Notes under the pieces: model-generated
What the model was told of the DNA's origin: nothing
Databases searched by the model: none
Seen by the model: only the letters and a program-made list of their open reading frames with translations
Shown: positions 1-5,170 of the stretch, piece by piece
Layout: the number at the start of each line of letters is the position of its first letter
How positions within the stretch are numbered: position 1 is the stretch's first letter
Made by a program: the position numbers and the translations under genes
Source: Chloroflexota bacterium
Lineage (GTDB): Bacteria > Chloroflexota > Limnocylindria > Limnocylindrales > CSP1-4
Length of the DNA: 5,170 nt
Assembly (NCBI GenBank): GCA_013696945.1
Contig: JACCXQ010000097.1
Coordinates: 1 to 5,170, forward strand
Direction of reading: 5' to 3'

Positions 1-538
1 CCTGCGTCATCGCCTGGCGCCGCAGCTCCGCGATGTGCCGACCGACGACGGCCGAGTTCGCCCAGGTGGGATGCCCCGAGACGGTCGCGGCGTATGGAGC
101 GTGGTGTTCCGCGAGCCGCCCAAGCCCATCCGGTTCGACCTCGACTCCGGTCTCCGCGGCGGCCTGAGCCAAGCGGCCGTCCAGCGTCGCGAGTCGGGCC
201 TCCATCGACTGCGCGAGCGCCAGGTACACGGCGTCATAGGCGGAGAGCCCGAACCGCTCCATCGAGTCGATCGCCAACAAAAGGACCGGTCGATCCGGCT
301 CGACGGTCTGCGCGCCAAGCCCATCCAGGACGATGAGGCCTTCGACCGCGGCCGCCGCCGTGCCGCCGCGCCGGCGCATGAGGACGTTGGTCACCTCGAT
401 CCAGAAGTGCGATGGAACGAACAGCTCCGCCCGCGCGCTGGCCCATCCCCTGGCCAGGCGCCGAGCCGCTTCCGTCCCGGACTCCTCCAGCAGCACCGCG
501 ACCGCAACAGATGCGTCGACGATCACCCGGTCAGCCAT
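1..538 (-). CDS. vapC: PIN-domain ribonuclease toxin, VapC family (3' end outside window)
   Basis: This is the toxin half of a type II toxin-antitoxin pair. VapC proteins are Mg-dependent RNases that usually cut tRNA or rRNA and are held inactive by the antitoxin. Reading from ATG at 538 gives 179 codons without a stop, up to the window edge. The full PIN acidic set is visible: D8 in VIVDASV, E48 in FWIEVTNVL, D102 in SAYDAVYLALA and D120 in ATLDGRLA. The start is fixed by the 8-base overlap with the antitoxin gene (ATGGCTGA), typical of translationally coupled pairs. PIN toxins are usually about 125-150 aa, so this one carries a C-terminal extension of at least 40 residues. That extension is polar and not recognised by me; it includes a TVSGHPTWANS stretch and a basic IAELRRQA stretch. 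The assignment to PIN/VapC is secure. The target RNA and the true C-terminus are unknown. Confidence 0.88.
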   Translation of the reverse strand, partial: MADRVIVDASVAVAVLLEESGTEAARRLARGWASARAELFVPSHFWIEVTNVLMRRRGGTAAAAVEGLIVLDGLGAQTVEPDRPVLLLAIDSMERFGLSAYDAVYLALAQSMEARLATLDGRLAQAAAETGVEVEPDGLGRLAEHHAPYAATVSGHPTWANSAVVGRHIAELRRQAMTQ

Positions 539-863
539 CGACGTCCCCCGGATACTCCGGGTAACCGTCCGGGTCGTCGCGCGAGCGCTCCTGGCGCATG
601 AGCTCCACCGAATCGGGGAAGCCCGGTGGACGCGGATGTAGCCGCTCCATCCGCTCGCGGAACTCGTCGATGCGGTCCAGGGCCGCCAGGCGCCGTGTGC
701 GGAGATCATCCGCCGACTCATCGAGCCGCTGGCCCTCCTCTACCGAGACCAGCATCGCCAGCGGCCTGTGGTCGCGTTCGATCAGGAAGCGCTCACCGGC
801 GGATGCGGCGTCAAGGATCGAGCCAAGCGAGCGGCGCAGATCGAGCGGTGTGATGTGTCGCAT
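531..863 (-). CDS. Phd/YefM-type antitoxin of the VapC-like toxin
   Basis: The 110-aa product is the antitoxin that neutralises the neighbouring PIN toxin and probably represses its own operon. Residues 5-45 (LDLRRSLGSILDAASAGERF, then LIERDHRPLAMLVSVEE) match the Phd/YefM fold: a helix, then a strand bearing 'G.R.LIER...PLAMLV', used for dimerisation and DNA binding. Residues 50-75 form a charged helix. The acidic, proline-rich tail (84-110) is the likely toxin-binding segment. The gene stops with TGA at 531-533, inside the toxin's start region (8-base overlap). The only in-frame start after the upstream TGA at 873-875 is ATG 861-863. It has no clear Shine-Dalgarno sequence because it sits at the end of a 13-bp repeat array. 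Pairing of VapC toxins with Phd-type rather than VapB-type antitoxins is well known. The family call is by pattern recognition only. Confidence 0.85.
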   Translation of the reverse strand: MRHITPLDLRRSLGSILDAASAGERFLIERDHRPLAMLVSVEEGQRLDESADDLRTRRLAALDRIDEFRERMERLHPRPPGFPDSVELMRQERSRDDPDGYPEYPGDVDG

Positions 864-900
864 AGCGGGCCATCATAGCTGGCCATCATAGCTGGCCCGC
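861..900 (-). promoter_or_regulatory. Probable autoregulatory operator: 13-bp tandem repeats with embedded dyad
   Basis: Three head-to-tail copies of a 13-bp unit, catagctggccat on the plus strand, lie at 861-873 (one mismatch), 874-886 (exact) and 887-899 (two mismatches). The same bases form a symmetric array: GCGGGCCA at 865-872, TGGCCA at 880-885 and TGGCCCGC at 893-900. The outer arms are perfect inverted repeats, centred on the same point as the inner palindrome. Its position directly before the antitoxin start is where Phd-type antitoxins bind to repress their own operon. The role as an operator is inferred; the repeats are seen directly. Confidence 0.6.
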
Positions 901-909
901 TGGACCAGC

Positions 910-1443
910 TCATCCTGCAAGCGCTGCCTCCCATGCGGATGGTTCGCCTGCTATGGCGGTCGGTGACCGGTCATCGTTGCGAGTCGAGCGCGGCGGAGCC
1001 CCGATGGCGGCCGCGGCGAGAGGCTTGCGGGAATCGAGGAGAAGGGCGAGCTCATCGGGTGGAAGGAGCGGGCGGCCAAGGGCGTCCTTCTTCTTGTTGC
1101 CGGTGAGGGCACCCACGGCGAGGCGCACATCATCGAGGTAGCTCCGCGCAAGCGGGGTCATCGCGCCCCCGATGACGACGATCAGGACGATGGACACCCA
1201 TGGCCATGCTATGCGGAACCAGTCGGCCTTGATGACGAGGACGACGCCGGTGATGAGGACGCCCAGGAGGCCGATGCCGGCGAAATTGATCGACCAGCGA
1301 GAAAGGTCGACCAGCGCGGCGATCCGCGCCGGTTCGCGCTCGGCACGGGCCCGCAGCCCCACCGCCGCCGAGACACCATGCCCGAGCACGAACATGAGCA
1401 CGAACGCGACGTGCAGGAAGACCATCCAGGGATACAGCGACAT
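910..1443 (-). CDS. Small integral membrane protein, possibly DUF2269/CopD-like
   Basis: This 177-aa protein has three clear membrane helices: about 6-29 (WMVFLHVAFVLMFVLGHG), 49-71 (INFAGIGLLGVLITGVVLVI) and 79-98 (AWPWVSIVLIVVIGGAMTPL). An 80-residue hydrophilic tail follows, with a basic NKKK patch near residue 116. The 'LHV' histidine (H11) and H22 lie in the first helix, and the overall look recalls DUF2269 or CopD-like membrane proteins. From memory, such proteins often have a fourth C-terminal helix; here the stretch after LLLDSRKPLAAAAIG (132-148) turns polar. Function is unknown. ATG 1443 is chosen because a later start would remove helix 1; a weak GGAA lies about 10 bases upstream. 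The gene precedes the toxin-antitoxin pair by 46 bases on the same strand, so read-through transcription is possible. The coding call is firm and the family call is tentative. Confidence 0.7.
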   Translation of the reverse strand: MSLYPWMVFLHVAFVLMFVLGHGVSAAVGLRARAEREPARIAALVDLSRWSINFAGIGLLGVLITGVVLVIKADWFRIAWPWVSIVLIVVIGGAMTPLARSYLDDVRLAVGALTGNKKKDALGRPLLPPDELALLLDSRKPLAAAAIGAPPRSTRNDDRSPTAIAGEPSAWEAALAG

Positions 1444-1511
1444 CGGCCGGATATTTCCGAGTGATGGAGCTGCCCGGCAGGGTCGGAGCGACTCGCGATA
1501 CCGTCAGGTAC
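1444..1511. promoter_or_regulatory. Divergent start region between membrane-protein gene and azlC
   Basis: The minus-strand gene starts at 1443. The azlC frame can start at GTG 1461, ATG 1464 or GTG 1512. The only AT-rich patch is at 1451-1456 (atattt), which could serve as a -10 element in either direction: GATATT on plus, AAATAT on minus. I see no matching -35 and no strong Shine-Dalgarno sequence. The region must carry the start signals of both genes, or some of those signals lie inside the opposite coding sequence. Confidence 0.25.
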
Positions 1512-2237
1512 GTGACCGACGCTCGGGTCGAGACCCCGTCCCAGCTCCCGAACTCCGTCTCCTTCGTCATCACTGCCGTCCCGGCAGTCGTGGCGATCGC
1601 CGTCTTCGGAGTGCTCTACGGCGCGGCGGCACGACCGTTGATCGGGACCGAGACGACCATCGCGCTCTCGATGGTCGTCTTCTCCGGGGCGCTCCAGTTC
1701 GCGACGGTGGGGCTCATCGCTGCGGGAGCAGGGCCGGCGGCGCTGCTCGTGACTGCCGTGACGCTGAACCTGCGTCATCTCGTGATGGGCGCCGTGCTTC
1801 GGGCGAGACTGCGGGTCTCGGCACCACGCCGTGCGCTCCTCGGGGCGGTCCTCCTCGATGAGACGTTCGGCTTCGCGGTCGCCGCGAGCAGCGACCCGGG
1901 CATGTCGGCGGATGTGCGGTCGCGCGCCGCTGAGCGGACGCTCGCCGTCTCCGGCGTCCTGTGCTACGCCGCGTGGGTCGGCGGCACGGTGCTGGGGGTG
2001 GCCGGAGCCGGGCTGCCAGGCATAGAGGGATTTGCGGCCGCCGTATTCCCGGTGCTCTTCATCGGCCTCGCGGCGCTCACGACGCGTTCCCGGTCGATCG
2101 CCGTTCGGACGGTGGCGGCGGTGGCGGTCACCGCGGTCATCGCGATCATGTTGCCCGACGTCCGTGCTCTCGCTCCGGTCGTGGCCGGTGTCCTCGTCGC
2201 GCTGCCGCCCGACCGGTCCCGTGCGGCGGGCGACTGA
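1512..2237 (+). CDS. azlC: AzlC family branched-chain amino acid exporter, large subunit
   Basis: This is the large membrane subunit of a two-part exporter. In Bacillus subtilis AzlCD confers 4-azaleucine resistance, and the Corynebacterium homologue BrnFE exports isoleucine, leucine, valine and methionine. The family core is present. Numbering from GTG 1512, FGVLYG lies at about 32-37, FSGALQFATVG at about 57-67, NLRHLVMGA at about 86-94 and LLDETFGFA at about 114-122. Several hydrophobic helices follow to the end, consistent with the 7-8 helix topology. GTG 1512 gives 241 aa, close to the usual family length. The longer start at GTG 1461/ATG 1464 adds 16-17 non-hydrophobic residues and would leave only 17-20 bases to the divergent start at 1443. 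Neither start has a strong ribosome binding site; a weak AGG precedes 1512. The stop is 2 bases before azlD, so the two genes form one transcription unit. Substrate is inferred from the family. No Lrp-type regulator is seen next to it. Confidence 0.88.
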   Translation: MTDARVETPSQLPNSVSFVITAVPAVVAIAVFGVLYGAAARPLIGTETTIALSMVVFSGALQFATVGLIAAGAGPAALLVTAVTLNLRHLVMGAVLRARLRVSAPRRALLGAVLLDETFGFAVAASSDPGMSADVRSRAAERTLAVSGVLCYAAWVGGTVLGVAGAGLPGIEGFAAAVFPVLFIGLAALTTRSRSIAVRTVAAVAVTAVIAIMLPDVRALAPVVAGVLVALPPDRSRAAGD

Positions 2238-2239
2238 AC

Positions 2240-2533
2240 ATGGAAGCCTGGCTGATCGTGGCGCTAGCCCTCATCACGTATGGCAGTCGGTCGCTCGCGC
2301 TCCTCGTGCTGCCGCGGCCATCGGCGACGATCGAGGCGGTGCTCGCCCGGATGCCCCCACCGATCTTTGCCGGCCTCGCGACACTGACTTTGATCGGTGA
2401 AGGCGGTCGGATCGCACCCGTGCCGGTGCTGGCCGCGGCGCTCGGTGCGCTGGTGATGACGCCACGCCGATCCCTCGCCCTCTGCCTGTCGGGTGGGTTC
2501 GCCGGCTACCTCATTGGCGCGCTGGTGGCGTGA
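2240..2533 (+). CDS. azlD: AzlD family branched-chain amino acid exporter, small subunit
   Basis: The 97-aa protein is the small hydrophobic partner of AzlC (BrnE type); both are needed for export. It has about four short membrane helices: roughly residues 4-24, 38-52, 60-75 and 79-96. Family hallmarks include the N-terminal 'ITYGSRSLALLVLPRP', with an arginine inside the first hairpin, followed by 'MPPPIFAGLATLTLI'. The usual length is about 100-110 aa, so it is complete. ATG 2240 follows the azlC stop by 2 bases, which suggests translational coupling; the only upstream purine-rich stretch is the GCGGGCG in the azlC tail. It ends 37 bases before the convergent cyclase-gene stop. Confidence 0.88.
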   Translation: MEAWLIVALALITYGSRSLALLVLPRPSATIEAVLARMPPPIFAGLATLTLIGEGGRIAPVPVLAAALGALVMTPRRSLALCLSGGFAGYLIGALVA

Positions 2534-2556
2534 CCCCACGTTGACGACGCAGATCG

Positions 2557-2569
2557 GGCGCGACGCGCC
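2557..2569. terminator. Short perfect GC palindrome between convergent genes (possible terminator)
   Basis: Between the azlD stop (2533) and the cyclase-gene stop (2571) lies GGCGCG-A-CGCGCC, a perfect 6-bp inverted repeat around one base. Any real hairpin must open one or two inner pairs, leaving a 4-5 bp stem. No T-run follows in either direction. Its place at a convergent junction fits a bidirectional transcription end, but the structure is short and could be chance in GC-rich DNA. Confidence 0.3.
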
Positions 2570-2570
2570 T

Positions 2571-5039
2571 TCATCTCGCGAGGCCAAGGGCGATCGCCTC
2601 ATCGACACTGAGCGACCGCCCTGCCTCCCATGCGGCGCGCAGTCCCTCTTCCCCGAGTCGTTCCCGGATCACCGCGAGTGTGCGCTCGTTTATGGCCGCA
2701 TCGGCCAGACGGATCCGCGCGCCGACCTCGGAACGCAGCGCCTCCGCACGACCGAACAGCTGCGCCGCGAGCTCGAGGCGGCCACGCGCAGCCGCGGCCG
2801 CCGCCAGGTAGTCGAGATCGAAGCTGATCCCGAACGGATAAGCAAGTGCTCGATCGATCTCGTAGCTCTTCTCGAGCGATGCAAGCCCGTCGAGCGGTGA
2901 GCCATCGAAGATCTCGATGAGACCGAGCTGCTGGAGTGACGCGGACTCGACCTGCCTGTCGCCGGCCTCGCGTGCTCGCTCCAGGTTCTGTTCGTGGATC
3001 GTTCGCGCCCCAGCGATGTCACCGGCGCAGAGCGTCATCCAACCGAGCTCATGTATCGCGAGTCGCACGCGGTCGGCGTCCCCGATGTCGCGGAAGAGGG
3101 TGACGCTCTGCTCCGCCAGGACGCATGCGGCTGCGGGATCCCCCGCGTCCAGGGCCGCTTGAGCCGATCGGAGTGTGGCGTAAGCCGCCCCCGCCGGGTC
3201 GCCGACCTCGCGAAAGATCCGCTGCGCTTCCGCAGCGTGCACCATCGCGCTGGCGGGGTCAGCGGCGTCAAGCGCGAGCCCCGCGGCGGCGTTCAGCACC
3301 TTCGCGCGTTCTGCCGTGGGATCCGTGTCGGCGCTGAGTGCGTAGCTCGCGCGCCTGCGAGCCTCGGCCCCATGACCGCGCATGAACCAGAACGTGAACA
3401 GGGCGCCAGTCAGTCGAGTGGCCGATCTGCCATCGCCTAGGTCCTCGAATCGATCCAGCGCCGCGCGGAAGTTGTCGTGCTCAAGGTCAAGCCGGTCCAA
3501 CCAGCCCGTCGTCTCGCGGCCCCCAAGGTGGCGTTCCCCCTCCTCGGCAAGGGCCAGGAAACGCGTAGCGTGGCGGCGACGCGTCTCGTCCGCGTCGCCC
3601 GAGAGCTCGAGCCGTTCCGTGGCGTACTCGCGGATCGTCTCCAACATCCAGAACCGCTCGTCGCGTCTGCGCAGCAGGCTCTTGTCGACGAGCGAGGAGA
3701 GTCCGTCCAGGTCGTTCTCGGTGACGGCCTCGGCATCCTCGAGTGTGCAGCCACCGCGAAACACGGCGAGGCGAGCGAACAGGCGCTGCTCGGCGGGTGT
3801 CAGCAGGTCGTGACTCCACTCGATCGCCGCACGCAGGGTCTGCTGCCGCGCGGGCAGGTCCCGCGCGCCGCCGGTCAGTAGCGGCAGTCTCTTCTCCAGT
3901 CGTTGCAGGATCTGCCCCGAGGAGAGCACCTTGGCTCGAGCCGCCGCGAGCTCCAGCGCGAGCGGCAGGTAGTCGAGGCGCCGGCAGATGCCCGCCACCG
4001 CGTCGTCGAGTGGGAAGTCGGGATCCACCGCGCGTGCGCGGGCCAGGAAGAGGCTGACGCCCTCGTCGTGCGCGAGGGTTGGCACCGGGTACTCGTGCTC
4101 GCCACTGATACGCAGCGGTTCGCGACTAGTCACGAGAAGATCGAGGCCGGGACATGCCGCGAGCACGGCCGCGACCTCGGTCGCCGCCCCGACCACCTGC
4201 TCGAAGTTGTCGAAGACGAGCAAGGTCGGTCGGTCGCCGATGTGCTCCGCGAGACCAGCGTTGGCACCAAGGATCCGAGCGGCGGAATCGATGACCAGCT
4301 CCGGGTCTCGCAGGGCGGCCAGTGGCACCCACCAGACTCCATCTGGGTAGCGCGGAGCCAGCTCGGCCGCGGCCTGCGCCGCGAGACGCGACTTGCCCGT
4401 TCCGCCGGGTCCGGTCAGCGTGAGCAGTCGTACGTCAGCACGCGCGGACAGCGCCACCACGTCCGCCAGCTCCTTCTCTCGTCCCAGGAAGGGTGTCGAG
4501 GGGATGGGCAGATTCGTCTGGTGCAGGCTTCTTAGCGGCGGGAAGTCGCCGACCCCGAACTGGTAGATGCGCTCGGGCGCGGAGAGATCCTTCAATCGGT
4601 GCTCACCCAGGTCGCGCATGCCGCCGGTCCCCGCGAGTGCAGCCGTGGCCGCTGACACCAGAACCTGCCCGCCGTGGCCACAGGCCGCGATGCGGGCTGC
4701 GCGGTTCACATCGACCCCCACATAGCCCTCTTCGACCAGGAGAGGTGTACCTGTGTGGATCCCGATGCGAACCCGGATCGGGCCGTGTGCAAGCGCCTCT
4801 CGGGCTTCGCGCGCGGCCTCGAGTGCCTCCGGAGCCGACTGGAAGGCGATGAAGAATGCGTCGCCCTGCGTGTCGACCTCGACCCCGCCGTGCGCATCGA
4901 ACGCAGCTCGCAGGATCCGTCGGTGGTCCGCCAGCGCCTCGGCGTAGGCGGCCGCGCCCGACTCGTGCAGGAGTCTCGTCGAACCCTCGATGTCGGTGAA
5001 GAGGAAGGTGACGGTCCCTGACGGAAGATCGCGCCGCAC
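2571..5039 (-). CDS. Class III nucleotide cyclase / NB-ARC STAND ATPase / TPR signalling protein
   Basis: From GTG 5039 the product is 822 aa. Residues about 8-165 are a class III adenylate/guanylate cyclase domain: TFLFTDIEGST with metal Asp D16, VDTQGDAFF with metal Asp D60, RIGIHTG at 91-97, and VNRAARI with N112 and transition-state R116. Residues about 184-440 are an AfsR-like NB-ARC ATPase: FLGREKE, Walker A GPGGTGKS (210-217), Walker B LLVFDNFE (D277), LLVTSREPL, and the LPLALELAAA motif at about 358. A winged-helix-like stretch follows (about 400-470, through SLVDKSLLRR), then helical TPR-type repeats (about 490-800) with recurring 'AGD/GDPAAA' turns. No signal peptide, membrane helix or C-terminal LuxR HTH is present, so it is a cytosolic sensor or switch. 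GTG 5039 is chosen because relatives typically begin (M/V)RRDLPSGTVTFLFTDIEGST. ATG 5081 would add 14 atypical residues; neither start has a good ribosome binding site. At the usual purine-selecting positions D56 replaces Lys and a Gly appears to replace Asp, so cyclase activity is uncertain. It is convergent with azlD and apparently monocistronic. The ligand is unknown. Confidence 0.92.
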   Translation of the reverse strand: MRRDLPSGTVTFLFTDIEGSTRLLHESGAAAYAEALADHRRILRAAFDAHGGVEVDTQGDAFFIAFQSAPEALEAAREAREALAHGPIRVRIGIHTGTPLLVEEGYVGVDVNRAARIAACGHGGQVLVSAATAALAGTGGMRDLGEHRLKDLSAPERIYQFGVGDFPPLRSLHQTNLPIPSTPFLGREKELADVVALSARADVRLLTLTGPGGTGKSRLAAQAAAELAPRYPDGVWWVPLAALRDPELVIDSAARILGANAGLAEHIGDRPTLLVFDNFEQVVGAATEVAAVLAACPGLDLLVTSREPLRISGEHEYPVPTLAHDEGVSLFLARARAVDPDFPLDDAVAGICRRLDYLPLALELAAARAKVLSSGQILQRLEKRLPLLTGGARDLPARQQTLRAAIEWSHDLLTPAEQRLFARLAVFRGGCTLEDAEAVTENDLDGLSSLVDKSLLRRRDERFWMLETIREYATERLELSGDADETRRRHATRFLALAEEGERHLGGRETTGWLDRLDLEHDNFRAALDRFEDLGDGRSATRLTGALFTFWFMRGHGAEARRRASYALSADTDPTAERAKVLNAAAGLALDAADPASAMVHAAEAQRIFREVGDPAGAAYATLRSAQAALDAGDPAAACVLAEQSVTLFRDIGDADRVRLAIHELGWMTLCAGDIAGARTIHEQNLERAREAGDRQVESASLQQLGLIEIFDGSPLDGLASLEKSYEIDRALAYPFGISFDLDYLAAAAAARGRLELAAQLFGRAEALRSEVGARIRLADAAINERTLAVIRERLGEEGLRAAWEAGRSLSVDEAIALGLAR

Positions 5040-5122
5040 CCGCCCATGATGCGCCCACGGCCCTCCCAGCCGAACCCACATCGCGGATGATTGGCGGCAT
5101 GCTCGGATCCCACGGCTGACCG
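5040..5122. other. Intergenic stretch upstream of the cyclase gene
   Basis: This region would hold the promoter of the minus-strand cyclase gene and perhaps that of the divergent plus-strand frame. I see no convincing -35/-10 pair, tandem repeat or long inverted repeat. A GGGAGGG on the minus strand at about 5062-5068 is too far (about 22 bases) from GTG 5039 to be an ordinary ribosome binding site. If translation instead starts at ATG 5081, bases 5040-5081 are coding. Confidence 0.3.
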
Positions 5123-5170
5123 ATGGACAGCGCCGTGCTCGTCCTGTCCTACAGCGTCATCGCGTTCGTC
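5123..5170 (+). CDS. Possible start of a membrane protein gene (cut by window edge)
   Basis: ATG 5123 opens a plus-strand frame of 16 codons to the window edge (MDSAVLVLSYSVIAFV). It is strongly hydrophobic after residue 4, like the first membrane helix of an inner-membrane protein. It would be divergent from the cyclase gene, with about 83 bases between start codons. No clear Shine-Dalgarno sequence is seen. Too little is visible to name a family, and it may be a chance open stretch. Confidence 0.35.
   Translation, partial: MDSAVLVLSYSVIAFV

Noticed and set aside
35..601. Plus-strand open frame of 188 codons antisense to the toxin-antitoxin genes
   Set aside because: It is a GC-rich shadow. 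Its translation is arginine/proline-rich with no recognisable fold, while the opposite strand has the complete PIN active site and Phd motif.
861..900. CRISPR-like or mobile-element end repeat
   Set aside because: The units are 13 bp, contiguous and without unique spacers. There is no transposase or integrase nearby, and position and symmetry fit a TA operator better.
733..913. A frame starting at ATG 911-913, whose first bases overlap the membrane-protein stop (ATGA), running through the repeat ATG at 889
   Set aside because: It looks like translational coupling, but it terminates after about 60 codons inside the antitoxin gene and its product is low-complexity with no recognisable features.
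1172..1861. Plus-strand open frame of 229 codons across the membrane-protein gene and azlC
   Set aside because: The composition is Arg/Ser/Ala-rich and disordered. It overlaps two genes with clear membrane helices and family motifs in other frames.
2557..2569. Strong rho-independent terminator
   Set aside because: Only a 6-bp palindrome around one base with no following T-run. It is listed as a possible terminator at low confidence, not as a firm one.
3382..3813. Plus-strand frames of more than 100 codons inside the cyclase gene, such as the Ser/Arg-rich one here
   Set aside because: These are shadow frames with biased Arg/Ser/Pro content. The minus-strand frame is continuous and carries the NB-ARC and TPR motifs.

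Overview
The window is high-GC bacterial DNA (about two thirds G+C by eye) with tightly packed genes. It has no rRNA, tRNA, insertion sequence or CRISPR array that I can see. The gene types fit a soil or freshwater Chloroflexota or Actinomycetota chromosome: a cyclase-NB-ARC-TPR signalling protein starting with the DLPSGTVTFLFTDIEGST-type N-terminus, a VapC with a Phd-type antitoxin, and an AzlCD exporter. This assignment is an inference from gene style, not from a marker gene.

Layout. Positions 1-863 (minus strand) hold a type II toxin-antitoxin pair. The Phd/YefM-like antitoxin (531-863) comes first, and a PIN-domain VapC-like toxin (538 down to 1, running off the left edge) overlaps it by 8 bases. 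Immediately upstream of the antitoxin is a striking array of 13-bp repeats (861-900) that also forms a dyad. It is probably the autoregulatory operator, and it merges with the antitoxin start codon. Positions 910-1443 (minus) encode a small three-helix membrane protein of uncertain family (DUF2269-like). It lies 46 bases upstream of the antitoxin and may be co-transcribed with it.

Positions 1461/1512-2533 (plus) hold azlC-azlD, a two-component branched-chain amino acid exporter with 2 bases between the genes. It is divergent from the membrane-protein gene, and the start codons lie very close together. Positions 2571-5039 (minus), convergent with azlD, encode one large 822-aa signalling protein: a class III nucleotide cyclase domain, an NB-ARC/STAND ATPase and a TPR-rich C-terminus. 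Its cyclase keeps the metal and transition-state residues, but the two usual purine-selecting positions appear changed. At the right edge (5123-5170) a plus-strand reading frame begins with a hydrophobic N-terminus and is cut off by the window.

The genes appear to form independent modules (stress or stability, amino acid efflux, signal sensing) rather than one pathway. No entirely new system is evident. The most unusual items are the repeat-embedded antitoxin start and the atypical cyclase active site.
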